Shown: positions 1 to 5,764 of the stretch, piece by piece
Position numbering within the stretch: the first letter of the stretch is position 1
How the letters are laid out: every line of letters begins with the position of its first letter
Assembly (NCBI GenBank): GCA_900542245.1
Contig: UQMQ01000135.1
Location: forward strand, 1-5,783
Direction of reading: 5' to 3'
From: an uncultured Eubacteriales bacterium
GTDB lineage: Bacteria; Bacillota; Clostridia; Peptostreptococcales; Anaerovoracaceae
DNA: 5,783 nt
The notes under the pieces: model-generated
Told to the model about the DNA's origin: nothing
The model's database searches: none
The model's input: only the letters and a program-made list of their open reading frames with translations
Translations under genes and position numbers: made by a program

Positions 1-1
1 A

Positions 2-121
2 TCTCAGATTTCGTTATGCGCACTTTTGTCCTATATGCAGGAAATATCGCGCGGTGGCGCCGCCGGAATCACGACAAACGCACCTTGCGAAGATTTCCCT
101 GCGGCGTTTTGCAAGGTATGA
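2..121 (+). other. possible 3' end of an upstream gene (very uncertain)
   Basis: Reading frame 2 is open from the left edge to a TGA at 119-121 and would give 39 residues, including the stretch GGAAGITTNAPCEDF. I do not recognise it as any family. The other two forward frames are also open across most of this stretch: frame 1 runs to 279 and is strongly arginine-rich, and frame 3 runs to a TAG near 144-146. Openness alone is therefore weak evidence. Frame 2 has the least biased amino-acid composition of the three and stops before the leader of the next gene, which is why it is listed. It does not resemble SpoVAE or SpoVAD, the proteins encoded near spoVAF in Bacillus. The stretch may equally be non-coding. 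Confidence 0.15.
82..117 (+). other. inverted repeat / hairpin upstream of the spoVAF-like gene
   Basis: ACCTTGC (82-88) and GCAAGGT (111-117) are a perfect 7-bp inverted repeat. It extends inward to about 11 pairs if two G-U pairs are allowed (down to 92/107), leaving a loop of about 14 nt. No T-run follows on either strand, so it is not a standard intrinsic terminator. It could be a leader structure of the downstream gene, a degenerate terminator of an upstream gene, or chance. Confidence 0.35.
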
Positions 122-240
122 AACGACGGTTTTCTGTCAAAAATAGAGGGAGCAAACGATATCTTCCGCTGCGGAGGCTTTGCAAACCCTGTGTGCCATT
201 GCCGACCGAAGATACGGAAAACGGAGCGAGAACAAAAGAC

Positions 241-247
241 AGGAGGG
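241..247 (+). promoter_or_regulatory. strong Shine-Dalgarno at an awkward distance from the start codon
   Basis: AGGAGGG is a near-perfect anti-SD match. It abuts ATG 248 (about 1 nt after AGGAGG) and lies about 16 nt before the next in-frame ATG at 263, so neither spacing is in the usual 5-10 nt range. A further in-frame GTG at 191 has GGAGG at 173-177, 13 nt upstream. I annotate ATG 248, but the true start could be any of the three. The residues affected are a short, poorly conserved N-terminus. Confidence 0.6.
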
Positions 248-2224
248 ATGGACAGCAATCATATGAACCATGCTTTTGAGAAATATCTGAACATTTTTAG
301 GGCAGAGCTGCCTTTGGACGAGTGCTTCGATCTGCTCGAGAGGAAGCTTTGCATCGGCGGACGCCGGGCGGTGATGTATTTTATTGACGGACTGCACGAC
401 GGACAAAAGGGACAGCTTCTGCTCAATTATCTTCTGGCGGTGCAGCCGGAAACGATGCAGGGGCTGCACGAGAGCAAAGATTTTTTGGAGGCCGCAGTGC
501 CGTTTATGGATGCCAGCGTTATCGAGCCGCAGACGGATACGTTTTCAAAACAGGACCCGATGCAGTGCGCGGAAAAAGGGAAGCTGGAAGAGGAAGCGCT
601 GCAGCGTAAGCAGGCGCATCGCAAGGGGGAAAAGGCACAAGGCACAGAGGCGGCAGAGGCAAAGGAAACTGTGCGCACACGCGCAAAGGCGGAGACGGTG
701 CGAGGCAAAAATGCGCAAGGAGACGGTGAGACGGCGCGTTCGGACGAGCTGACGGACGATGATGCCTACAACTGCTATCTGCAGACTTTACCGAAGCTCT
801 ACGCGGGGCTGGTGCCGCTGCTCGTGGAGGGACTGGATAAGATTATCATTCTGGACGCCAGAGCCTATCCTGCGCGCGCCGTAGAAGAACCGGAAAAAGA
901 AAAGACGCTGCGCGGTGCGCGCGACGGCTTCACCGAAAACATGATGCAGAATGTCGCCATGATCCGCCGCAGACTGCGCAGCAACCAGCTGATCTTCAAG
1001 GTGTTCAACGTCGGTACGGACAGTAAATCCGACGTGGTGCTGTGCTATATGCAAGACCGCGCCGACGCGAAATTTGTCGAAAAATTAGAATCGTCATTAG
1101 ACGATATGAAGAAAAAAGCACTGGCGGGGCGCAGTGCGGGTCAGCAGCCGCAGCGCGGCGGACAGAATCGCCCGCAAGCAGAGCGCAATGGGCAGGCTGA
1201 GGTGCAGGGAGGCATACAGCGCGCATCGCGGCGCGGCGGGCAGGAAACGACTGCGGCGCGGCAAACGCGCGCAAGTGAAGAAGATGCGCTGCGGATTCAG
1301 CGAGCCGACAGCGGTGACAGGACAAAGGCTGAGGCGAAAAGCGCGGCAGTAGATTCCCACGCAAAAAAGTTTCGTGCGCACGCGGCAAGACGAGAGGCAG
1401 AACAGCGCGGAGCGGCTGTGTTTGATGCCCTGACGGTGACCGACCAGAGCCTGCTGGAGCATCTGCAGGAGAGCTTCGGCATCGCGAGCAGCCTCAATCC
1501 GTTCCCGCGCGTGCGCTATACCCAGCGTCCGGATGTCGCGGCGGCGCATTTGGAGGAGGGCAAGGTGGTGCTGATCACCGACAATTCCCCGACGGCGATG
1601 ATGATCCCGGTGAGCGTGTTCGAATTTTTCCAGGATACAGACGACTATTATTTCCCGCAGCTGACCGGCAACTATTTTCGGTTTCTGCGCATCCTGAACT
1701 TCGTCGTCATTCTGCTGCTGACACCGATTTATGTGCTAATGGTCGAATATGACTGGTTTACGCCGGATATCCTGCGCTTTTTCGTGCCGGAGGACGATTA
1801 TGTCATCTCGATCTTCTGGCAGTTCATGCTGCTGGAGTTGGCAATCGACGCGCTGAAGCTTGCGTCACTGAACACACCGACCTCGCTGGGCATGTCGCTG
1901 TCGGTCATCGGTGCGCTGATCCTCGGCGAGTTCAGCATCAGCTCCGGCTGGTTCATCCCGCAGACGATCCTCTGTATGGCAGTCGTGGCGCTGGCTTCGT
2001 TCACCCAGCCGAGCATCGAGCTTTCGTATGCGATGAAATTCGGACGCGTCCTGATGCTCATCGGCGCGCAGGTGCTGGGACTGGGCGGCATTCTCGCGGC
2101 TGCGGCGATCAGTCTGCTAGTGATGGGGACAACCAAAACCCTCTCCGGAACTTCGTATCTCTATCCACTGGTTCCGTTCGATTGGGACGTGCTCAAGCGT
2201 TTGATCTTCCGTACCAGACGGTGA
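248..2224 (+). CDS. spoVAF: SpoVAF-like spore germination protein (GerA family) with two low-complexity inserts
   Basis: This is an integral membrane protein of the GerA family, whose members act as A subunits of germinant receptors or, for SpoVAF, in the SpoVA/DPA-release machinery of the spore inner membrane. Numbering from ATG 248 gives 658 residues. Residues about 20-85 (with MYFIDGLHDG) look like the SpoVAF N-terminus. DARAYPARAVEEPEKEK starts at 203, followed by RGARDGF (222-228) and RRRLRSN. NPFPRVRYTQRPDVAAAH starts at 417. Membrane segments lie at about 479-499, 522-542, 551-566, 573-587 and 601-627. The C-terminus SYLYPLVPFDWDVLKRL is typical of SpoVAF rather than of nutrient-specific GerAA. 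The usual length is about 490 residues; the excess is explained by charged, low-complexity inserts at about 102-169 and 291-390. No other spoVA or ger gene lies downstream, so it appears solitary on that side. It is 175 bp from the next gene. Family assignment is firm; SpoVAF over another GerA-A type is likely, from recalled similarity. Confidence 0.9.
   Translation: MDSNHMNHAFEKYLNIFRAELPLDECFDLLERKLCIGGRRAVMYFIDGLHDGQKGQLLLNYLLAVQPETMQGLHESKDFLEAAVPFMDASVIEPQTDTFSKQDPMQCAEKGKLEEEALQRKQAHRKGEKAQGTEAAEAKETVRTRAKAETVRGKNAQGDGETARSDELTDDDAYNCYLQTLPKLYAGLVPLLVEGLDKIIILDARAYPARAVEEPEKEKTLRGARDGFTENMMQNVAMIRRRLRSNQLIFKVFNVGTDSKSDVVLCYMQDRADAKFVEKLESSLDDMKKKALAGRSAGQQPQRGGQNRPQAERNGQAEVQGGIQRASRRGGQETTAARQTRASEEDALRIQRADSGDRTKAEAKSAAVDSHAKKFRAHAARREAEQRGAAVFDALTVTDQSLLEHLQESFGIASSLNPFPRVRYTQRPDVAAAHLEEGKVVLITDNSPTAMMIPVSVFEFFQDTDDYYFPQLTGNYFRFLRILNFVVILLLTPIYVLMVEYDWFTPDILRFFVPEDDYVISIFWQFMLLELAIDALKLASLNTPTSLGMSLSVIGALILGEFSISSGWFIPQTILCMAVVALASFTQPSIELSYAMKFGRVLMLIGAQVLGLGGILAAAAISLLVMGTTKTLSGTSYLYPLVPFDWDVLKRLIFRTRR
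551..754 (+). other. low-complexity insert 1 within the SpoVAF-like protein
   Basis: Codons for residues about 102-169 are rich in Glu, Lys, Arg, Ala and Gln, with almost no large hydrophobics. They contain a degenerate repeat: ETVRTRAKA, then ETVRGKNAQGDG, then ETARSDE. The segment sits between the N-terminal SpoVAF-like block and the conserved domain that begins around AYNCYLQTLPKLY. It is probably disordered or a charged single helix. There is no frameshift: the frame is maintained and conserved protein resumes directly after it. Confidence 0.75.
1118..1417 (+). other. low-complexity insert 2 within the SpoVAF-like protein
   Basis: Residues 291-390 (100 codons) contain 22 Ala, 16 Arg and 12 Gln, no Cys, Trp, Tyr or Met, and a single Phe. 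RGGQ occurs twice (starting about residues 303 and 329). The segment splits a region that is continuous in SpoVAF as I recall it: the conserved helix ending DAKFVEKLESSLDDM lies before it, and VFDALTVTDQSLLEHL, which matches the SpoVAF stretch just before NPFPRVRY, lies after it. It therefore falls in the linker between the two N-terminal soluble subdomains. Predicted to be disordered and net basic. Confidence 0.75.
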
Positions 2225-2243
2225 TGCGGCGCAGGAATTTCTC

Positions 2244-2263
2244 GCGGACCGTAAATTTTCCGC
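2244..2263 (+). terminator. weak hairpin after the spoVAF-like gene, possible terminator
   Basis: GCGGA (2244-2248) and TCCGC (2259-2263) form a 5-bp stem with a 10-nt loop, 20 nt beyond the stop codon. The only T-rich stretch (GTTTTCTTC) begins about 7 nt after the stem, which is too far for a strong intrinsic terminator. Read-through into the synthetase gene remains possible. Confidence 0.25.
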
Positions 2264-2297
2264 AGGCTGTGTTTTCTTCATATATTCTACAAAAAAA

Positions 2298-2330
2298 TCG
2301 GGTATACTATATAAGTTAAAAACAACCCGA
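2298..2330 (+). promoter_or_regulatory. candidate promoter -10 flanked by an inverted repeat, upstream of the acyl-CoA synthetase gene
   Basis: TATACT at 2303-2308 is a good sigma-A-type -10 element in an AT-rich stretch, about 92 nt before the start codon. No convincing -35 lies at 16-18 nt, so an activator or another sigma factor may be needed. TCGGGT (2298-2303) and ACCCGA (2325-2330) form a 6-bp inverted repeat overlapping the -10 and spanning the expected transcription start. This is a plausible repressor site, but six bases can recur by chance. Confidence 0.4.
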
Positions 2331-2345
2331 CCCAAACACAAGCCT

Positions 2346-2374
2346 GCCCTGCGGTTCGCCGCGGTCTGACGGGC
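2346..2374 (+). other. GC-rich leader hairpin upstream of the acyl-CoA synthetase gene
   Basis: GCGG (2351-2354), a TTCG loop and CCGC (2359-2362) form a compact hairpin. It can be extended by CC/GG across a bulged T (2348-2349 with 2363-2364), or by GCCC (2346-2349) with GGGC (2371-2374) across an asymmetric internal loop. It ends 12 nt before the ribosome-binding site. I do not recognise a known riboswitch or T-box, and there is no terminator T-run. Confidence 0.35.
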
Positions 2375-2385
2375 ATGTACCCAGA

Positions 2386-2392
2386 TGGAGGA
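2386..2392 (+). promoter_or_regulatory. ribosome-binding site of the acyl-CoA synthetase gene
   Basis: TGGAGGA ends 7 nt before ATG 2400, an ideal spacing. It fixes the start: the open frame begins at this ATG and no better-placed alternative is seen. Confidence 0.8.
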
Positions 2393-2399
2393 ATAGGAT

Positions 2400-4337
2400 A
2401 TGGCAAGAATCTTAAAGAAAATCCCGGATTTCAAGCTTCCGAAATATAAAATGAAGGAAGTCGGCGATCTGGAAGAACTGCGGATGGAATATGCCGAAAA
2501 GAATATAGACGATTTCAAAAAGAAGATGGAGCACCGCCGCGCGCAGGAGACCTATCCGGGCACGCATTACCGTACGGTCAAGGAGTTTTTCCTGCGTTCG
2601 ACAGAGCTCTACAAGGACAGACCGTTTATTCTGCAGACCTTCAATAAAAAAGAGGGCTTTCGCGAAATCTCTTACGGGCAGTTCCGGCGTGATGTCAACG
2701 ACTTCGGGACGGCGCTGACGCGCGTTTTGGACCTGCAGGGCGAAAAGGTCATGATCCTCAGCGAAACTACATACGAGTGGTATGTTTCCTACGCGGCGCT
2801 GCTCTGCGGCGCAGGTATCGCGGTGCCGACGGACAAGGAGCTGCCGGACAACGAGCTCGAAAACCTGATGCGCCGTTCCGGTGCGCGTGCGATCATCTTT
2901 TCCTCAAAAAAGAAGGATGCGGTCAAGAAAGCGGCCGCGCACTGCCCAAACATGAAATACTGCATCGAAATGCGCGCGGAGTACAAGGAAGCGGGGCAGT
3001 TCATCGGTTTCGACTTCCTGCGTGAAGAGGGCAAGGTGTTTACCGACCTCGGTGATACGAGTCTGATGGACAAGGAGATCGATCCGGACGCGTTCGCGGT
3101 GCTGATCTTTACCAGCGGTACGACTTCGGCGGCCAAGGGCGTTATGATCTCCAACCGCAATCTGGCAGCCAATATCAACGCGGTGACGCCGTATGTGCAT
3201 TTGACACCGGACGATAGGCTCTTTTCGGTCCTGCCGCTGCATCACACGTATGAGTCGACGATCGGCTTCCTGTATCCGATGGCAATCGGCGCTTCGGTTG
3301 TCGTCTGCCAGGGGCTCAAGCACATTGTCAGCGACATGCAGACCACGCACCCGACGGCGATGATCGCGGTACCGCTTTTGATCGAGACGCTGCACAAGAA
3401 GATCCAGAAAAACATCGAAAAGGCAGGCAAGGATTCGATGGTCAAGTCCATGATCCGCCTGACCAACGGTCTGCGCAACGTGGGTATCGATGTCAAGAAA
3501 AAAGTATTCAAGGATATTTACGAAAGTCTCGGCGGCAAGCTGCGCATCATCGTTTCCGCGGCGGCGCCGATCGACCCGGCGGTGGGTAAGTGGCTGGTGG
3601 ATATCGGCTTTACGTTCCTGCAGGGCTACGGTCTGACGGAGACTGCGCCGATCGCAGCGCTGACGCCGGACTTCGACCCGCGTGTGGGCTCCGCCGGCAA
3701 GGCTGTTTACGGTGACGAGATTAAGGTCAAGAATCCGAATGAAAAGGGCGAGGGCGAGCTGCTGATTCGCGGTGAAACGGTCATGCTGGGCTATTACGAG
3801 GATCCGGCGGCGACAGCCGCGGTCATGGAGGACGGCTGGTTCAACTCCGGCGACGTTGGCTATATGGACGAGGACGGCTTTATCTATATCACCGGCAGAA
3901 GCAAAAATGTCATCGTGACGCAGAACGGCAAAAACATCTATCCGGAGGAGATCGAGACCCTGCTCTCCAAGGTGCCGGAGATCGCGGAGTCGATGGTTTA
4001 CGGCAAGGAGGTCGCCGGGGAGAAAGAGCTGATCATCACCGCGCGCGTCATTCCAAATTATGAGGAAATCGAGAATCTGCACGCTGCAGAGCGTAAAGAA
4101 CCATCAGCCGCGTTTACAGAAGAAGAGATTTACAAGATCATCTGGAACCAGATCAAGCAGGTCAACCGCAAGCTCTCCAATTATAAGTGCATCCGCAAGC
4201 TGGAGATCAAATCCGGTCAATTCGCCAAGACCAGCACCATGAAAATCAAGCGTTTCGCGGAGCTGGCGAGCGATGACGCCAAGGAGATGCCGGCGGTCGA
4301 GAACGCTGCGCCTGCGGCAGCTGAGAACGAGCAATAG
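2400..4337 (+). CDS. AMP-forming acyl-CoA synthetase, probably long-chain fatty acid-CoA ligase
   Basis: This enzyme activates a carboxylic acid with ATP to an acyl-adenylate, then transfers the acyl group to CoA. All adenylate-forming superfamily motifs are present in 645 residues: phosphate loop TSGTTSAAKG (238-247), LPLHHTYE (278-285, common in bacterial long-chain synthetases), GYGLTETAP (409-417), GDVGYMDEDG from 484 with the ribose-binding Asp 485, hinge GRSKN (499-503), and KTSTMKIKR (610-618), where Lys615 is the expected catalytic lysine of the C-terminal domain. No signal peptide or membrane segment is evident, so it is cytoplasmic or membrane-associated. A lysine-rich stretch of about 45 residues precedes the catalytic fold, and an Ala/Glu-rich tail (AVENAAPAAAENEQ) follows it. 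A long-chain substrate (FadD/LcfA-like, for use of exogenous fatty acids or lipid recycling) is inferred; chain length cannot be read from the motifs. No beta-oxidation gene is adjacent. The enzyme looks intact. Confidence 0.93.
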   Translation: MARILKKIPDFKLPKYKMKEVGDLEELRMEYAEKNIDDFKKKMEHRRAQETYPGTHYRTVKEFFLRSTELYKDRPFILQTFNKKEGFREISYGQFRRDVNDFGTALTRVLDLQGEKVMILSETTYEWYVSYAALLCGAGIAVPTDKELPDNELENLMRRSGARAIIFSSKKKDAVKKAAAHCPNMKYCIEMRAEYKEAGQFIGFDFLREEGKVFTDLGDTSLMDKEIDPDAFAVLIFTSGTTSAAKGVMISNRNLAANINAVTPYVHLTPDDRLFSVLPLHHTYESTIGFLYPMAIGASVVVCQGLKHIVSDMQTTHPTAMIAVPLLIETLHKKIQKNIEKAGKDSMVKSMIRLTNGLRNVGIDVKKKVFKDIYESLGGKLRIIVSAAAPIDPAVGKWLVDIGFTFLQGYGLTETAPIAALTPDFDPRVGSAGKAVYGDEIKVKNPNEKGEGELLIRGETVMLGYYEDPAATAAVMEDGWFNSGDVGYMDEDGFIYITGRSKNVIVTQNGKNIYPEEIETLLSKVPEIAESMVYGKEVAGEKELIITARVIPNYEEIENLHAAERKEPSAAFTEEEIYKIIWNQIKQVNRKLSNYKCIRKLEIKSGQFAKTSTMKIKRFAELASDDAKEMPAVENAAPAAAENEQ

Positions 4338-4386
4338 CCGCGCCCAAAAGCGTAGACACGCAGGACACACATCATCAGGACAACAG

Positions 4387-4429
4387 AAAAACCGGGTAAA
4401 GAGGATGTTCCCTCAAAGCCCGGTTTTTT
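4387..4429. terminator. bidirectional intrinsic terminator with nested hairpin
   Basis: AAAAACCGGG (4387-4396) pairs perfectly with CCCGGTTTTT (4419-4428), giving a 10-bp stem ending in a T-run on the + strand (T4424-4429). The A-run at 4387-4391 provides the T-run for the - strand. Within the loop, GAGG (4401-4404) pairs with CCTC (4411-4414), giving a second small stem. It lies 50 nt after the synthetase stop and 44 nt beyond the stop of the convergent desulfhydrase gene, so it should serve both. Confidence 0.9.
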
Positions 4430-4472
4430 GGTGCCACGGAGATGCTTCTGCTGCATCTGTCGAAGCAGCGGT

Positions 4473-5543
4473 CTAGTCCAGCACGTGGATAAACTGCTCG
4501 CGTTCTTTTTCAATCTCAATGCGGTGGAACGGGGTGTTGATGCCCGGCGCGCCGCCTGTATGCAGGAAGATGACTGTCTCGCCCTGCGCGATGTCGCCGC
4601 TCTTGACCATCTCCAAAAGTCCCGCGAAACACTTGCCGGTATAGCAAGGATCGAGGATCAGCGCCTCGCGCTCAGCCATCAGATACATCGCTTCGCGGAC
4701 TTCCTTGCAAGGGTTATTGTAAGCGCCGCGGTCGTACTTGTCTGTCAGATCAAAGCTGGCGGCGGTGATCTCCTCCGTCTTGGACGGATCCAGATGATAG
4801 AATGCGCATACCTTGTCGAAATAGTCCTTGGCGTAAGCCTGCAGACCGCGAGGCTTCGGTGAAATACCGATACCCGTCAGGCGCAGCGGCAGATTTTCGA
4901 GGAAGATACCGGTGAAAAGTCCCATGTAGGTGCCCATACTGCCGACAGTGGCGACCACACGCGGAAATTTCTTAAGATCCGGACCATTGATCAGACCCAT
5001 CTTGTCAGCCTGTTTGGCGAGCTCCTGTGCACACTCATAGTAGCCGAGAATGCCCAGCTCATTGGAACCGCCGATCGGGATGTAGTAGACCTTTTCGCCT
5101 TGCGCCGTGTAGCGCGCCGTGATCGCGGCAACCGTTTCATCAAAGAGCTGTGCTTCGGATTTGCGTCCGGTCGGATCCGGTTTGCGCAGCCAGACATCGC
5201 AGCCCATCATGCCGTCCAGCAGCAGATTGGCAGAAAGCTCACCCGGATAGTCGTCGATACAGACGATGGCAGCCTTGAGCCCGTATTTGCGCGCGACCGC
5301 ACAGGTCAGTCTGCCATGGTTCGTCTGTGCGCCGCCGACCGTCAGCAGCATCGTCGCGCCTTGCTTCTTCGCGTCCGCAAGCAGATATTCCAGCTTGCGC
5401 AGCTTGTTACCGCCCATGGCAAGGGGCGTCAGATCGTCCCGCTTGATATACAGGTTGATGCCCAGCTCCTTTGACAGGTTATTGAGCCGCTCCAGCGGTG
5501 TCGGCAGATATAAAAAATTGATTTTTTCATGTCCTAACAGCAT
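4473..5543 (-). CDS. dcyD: D-cysteine desulfhydrase (PLP-dependent, ACC deaminase family)
   Basis: This predicted cytoplasmic PLP enzyme of 356 residues would convert D-cysteine to pyruvate, hydrogen sulfide and ammonia. KRDDLTPLAMGGNKLRKLE (34-52) contains the PLP Schiff-base lysine, Lys47. QTNH (73-76) is the substrate-carboxylate loop. GSMGT (201-205) is the phosphate-binding loop. DPCYTGK carries Tyr301 and Thr302, and HTGGAPG (from 328) carries Thr329. True ACC deaminases have Glu and Leu at the positions of Thr302 and Thr329, so the pair points to desulfhydrase activity. L-cysteate sulfo-lyase (CuyA) is a related alternative that cannot be excluded. Start: ATG 5543 has GGAGG at 5554-5558, 10 nt upstream. 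An in-frame ATG at 5612 would add 23 residues that do not look conserved and has no ribosome-binding site. The gene is convergent with the synthetase gene, has its own promoter and appears monocistronic. Possible roles are D-cysteine detoxification or sulfide/sulfur supply. Confidence 0.9.
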   Translation of the reverse strand: MLLGHEKINFLYLPTPLERLNNLSKELGINLYIKRDDLTPLAMGGNKLRKLEYLLADAKKQGATMLLTVGGAQTNHGRLTCAVARKYGLKAAIVCIDDYPGELSANLLLDGMMGCDVWLRKPDPTGRKSEAQLFDETVAAITARYTAQGEKVYYIPIGGSNELGILGYYECAQELAKQADKMGLINGPDLKKFPRVVATVGSMGTYMGLFTGIFLENLPLRLTGIGISPKPRGLQAYAKDYFDKVCAFYHLDPSKTEEITAASFDLTDKYDRGAYNNPCKEVREAMYLMAEREALILDPCYTGKCFAGLLEMVKSGDIAQGETVIFLHTGGAPGINTPFHRIEIEKEREQFIHVLD

Positions 5544-5553
5544 GATAGAAGTA

Positions 5554-5558
5554 CCTCC
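5554..5558 (-). promoter_or_regulatory. ribosome-binding site of dcyD
   Basis: On the minus strand GCGGAGGT precedes ATG 5543, with GGAGG 10 nt upstream. This supports 5543 over the in-frame ATG at 5612, which is preceded by a pyrimidine-rich stretch without an SD match. Confidence 0.7.
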
Positions 5559-5599
5559 GCAATATTGTTTGAAATATGATCCTATGTCTTGATGCGTTT

Positions 5600-5633
5600 C
5601 GCGCGGCAGCATGGAATAGGGGAATGCCGCGCG
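5600..5633 (-). promoter_or_regulatory. GC-rich leader hairpin of dcyD
   Basis: CGCGCGGCA (5600-5608) and TGCCGCGCG (5625-5633) are a perfect 9-bp inverted repeat with a 16-nt loop. It lies about 10 nt inside the transcript predicted from the -10 at 5651-5656, and its inner end is about 57 nt before the start codon. No T-run follows, so it is not a standard attenuator. As DNA it could be an operator just downstream of the promoter; as RNA it would be a 5' stability hairpin. The in-frame ATG at 5612 falls in the loop. Confidence 0.6.
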
Positions 5634-5650
5634 CAGCGTTCACTGTTTCC

Positions 5651-5656
5651 ATTATA
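5651..5656 (-). promoter_or_regulatory. -10 element of the dcyD promoter
   Basis: The plus-strand ATTATA reads TATAAT on the minus strand, a perfect consensus -10. The matching -35 position is only a T-rich stretch (TTTTCT at 17-nt spacing), so the -35 is weak. The predicted transcription start is near 5644, giving a leader of about 100 nt. Confidence 0.55.
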
Positions 5657-5659
5657 GAC

Positions 5660-5698
5660 AAAAAAGTACAAAAAGAAAAGGGGAAAAGCAAAAAAAGA
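5660..5698. other. A-rich purine tract between divergent promoters
   Basis: The plus strand is almost entirely purine, with phased A-runs (A6, A5, A4, A4, A7) interrupted by GTAC and GGGG. Such tracts are often intrinsically curved and can act as UP elements. It lies immediately upstream of the dcyD -10 and upstream of a candidate rightward promoter. No gene is seen in 5544-5783. Confidence 0.5.
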
Positions 5699-5734
5699 AC
5701 AGGTTAGATACAGACAGAGCGTAGAACTTGTGGT

Positions 5735-5764
5735 ATAGACTTTTTTCCTACTGTATGGTAAAAT
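5735..5764 (+). promoter_or_regulatory. candidate rightward promoter for a gene beyond the window
   Basis: TAGACT (5735-5740, 4 of 6 to the -35 consensus) and TAAAAT (5759-5764, 5 of 6 to the -10 consensus) are separated by 18 nt. Direction and position fit a gene divergent from dcyD that starts outside the window. Confidence 0.35.

Noticed and set aside
52..65. Near-palindrome CGGTGGCGCCGCCG
   Set aside because: A single mismatched GC-only palindrome without a loop or a second copy. Too likely by chance in this composition to call an operator.
16..279. 87-codon + strand open frame at the left edge
   Set aside because: Very arginine-rich, resembles no family, and overlaps the start of the spoVAF-like gene by about 30 bp. 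Typical of a chance frame in GC-rich DNA.
551..1417. Frameshift or gene-fusion explanation for the low-complexity parts of the SpoVAF-like protein
   Set aside because: The reading frame is continuous, conserved segments before, between and after stay in one frame, and the alternative frames give no recognisable domain.
1005..1549. Overlapping minus-strand open frames opposite insert 2
   Set aside because: Arg/Cys/Ala-rich antisense shadows with no ribosome-binding site evident. They exist because the insert is low complexity and GC-rich.
2904..4082. 392-codon open frame on the minus strand
   Set aside because: Lies entirely inside the acyl-CoA synthetase gene, whose motifs are complete. The product is Asp/Arg/His/Leu-rich, as expected for a codon-bias shadow.
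5100..5592. Plus-strand open frames opposite dcyD
   Set aside because: Shadows of dcyD, which has full PLP-enzyme motifs and a good ribosome-binding site.
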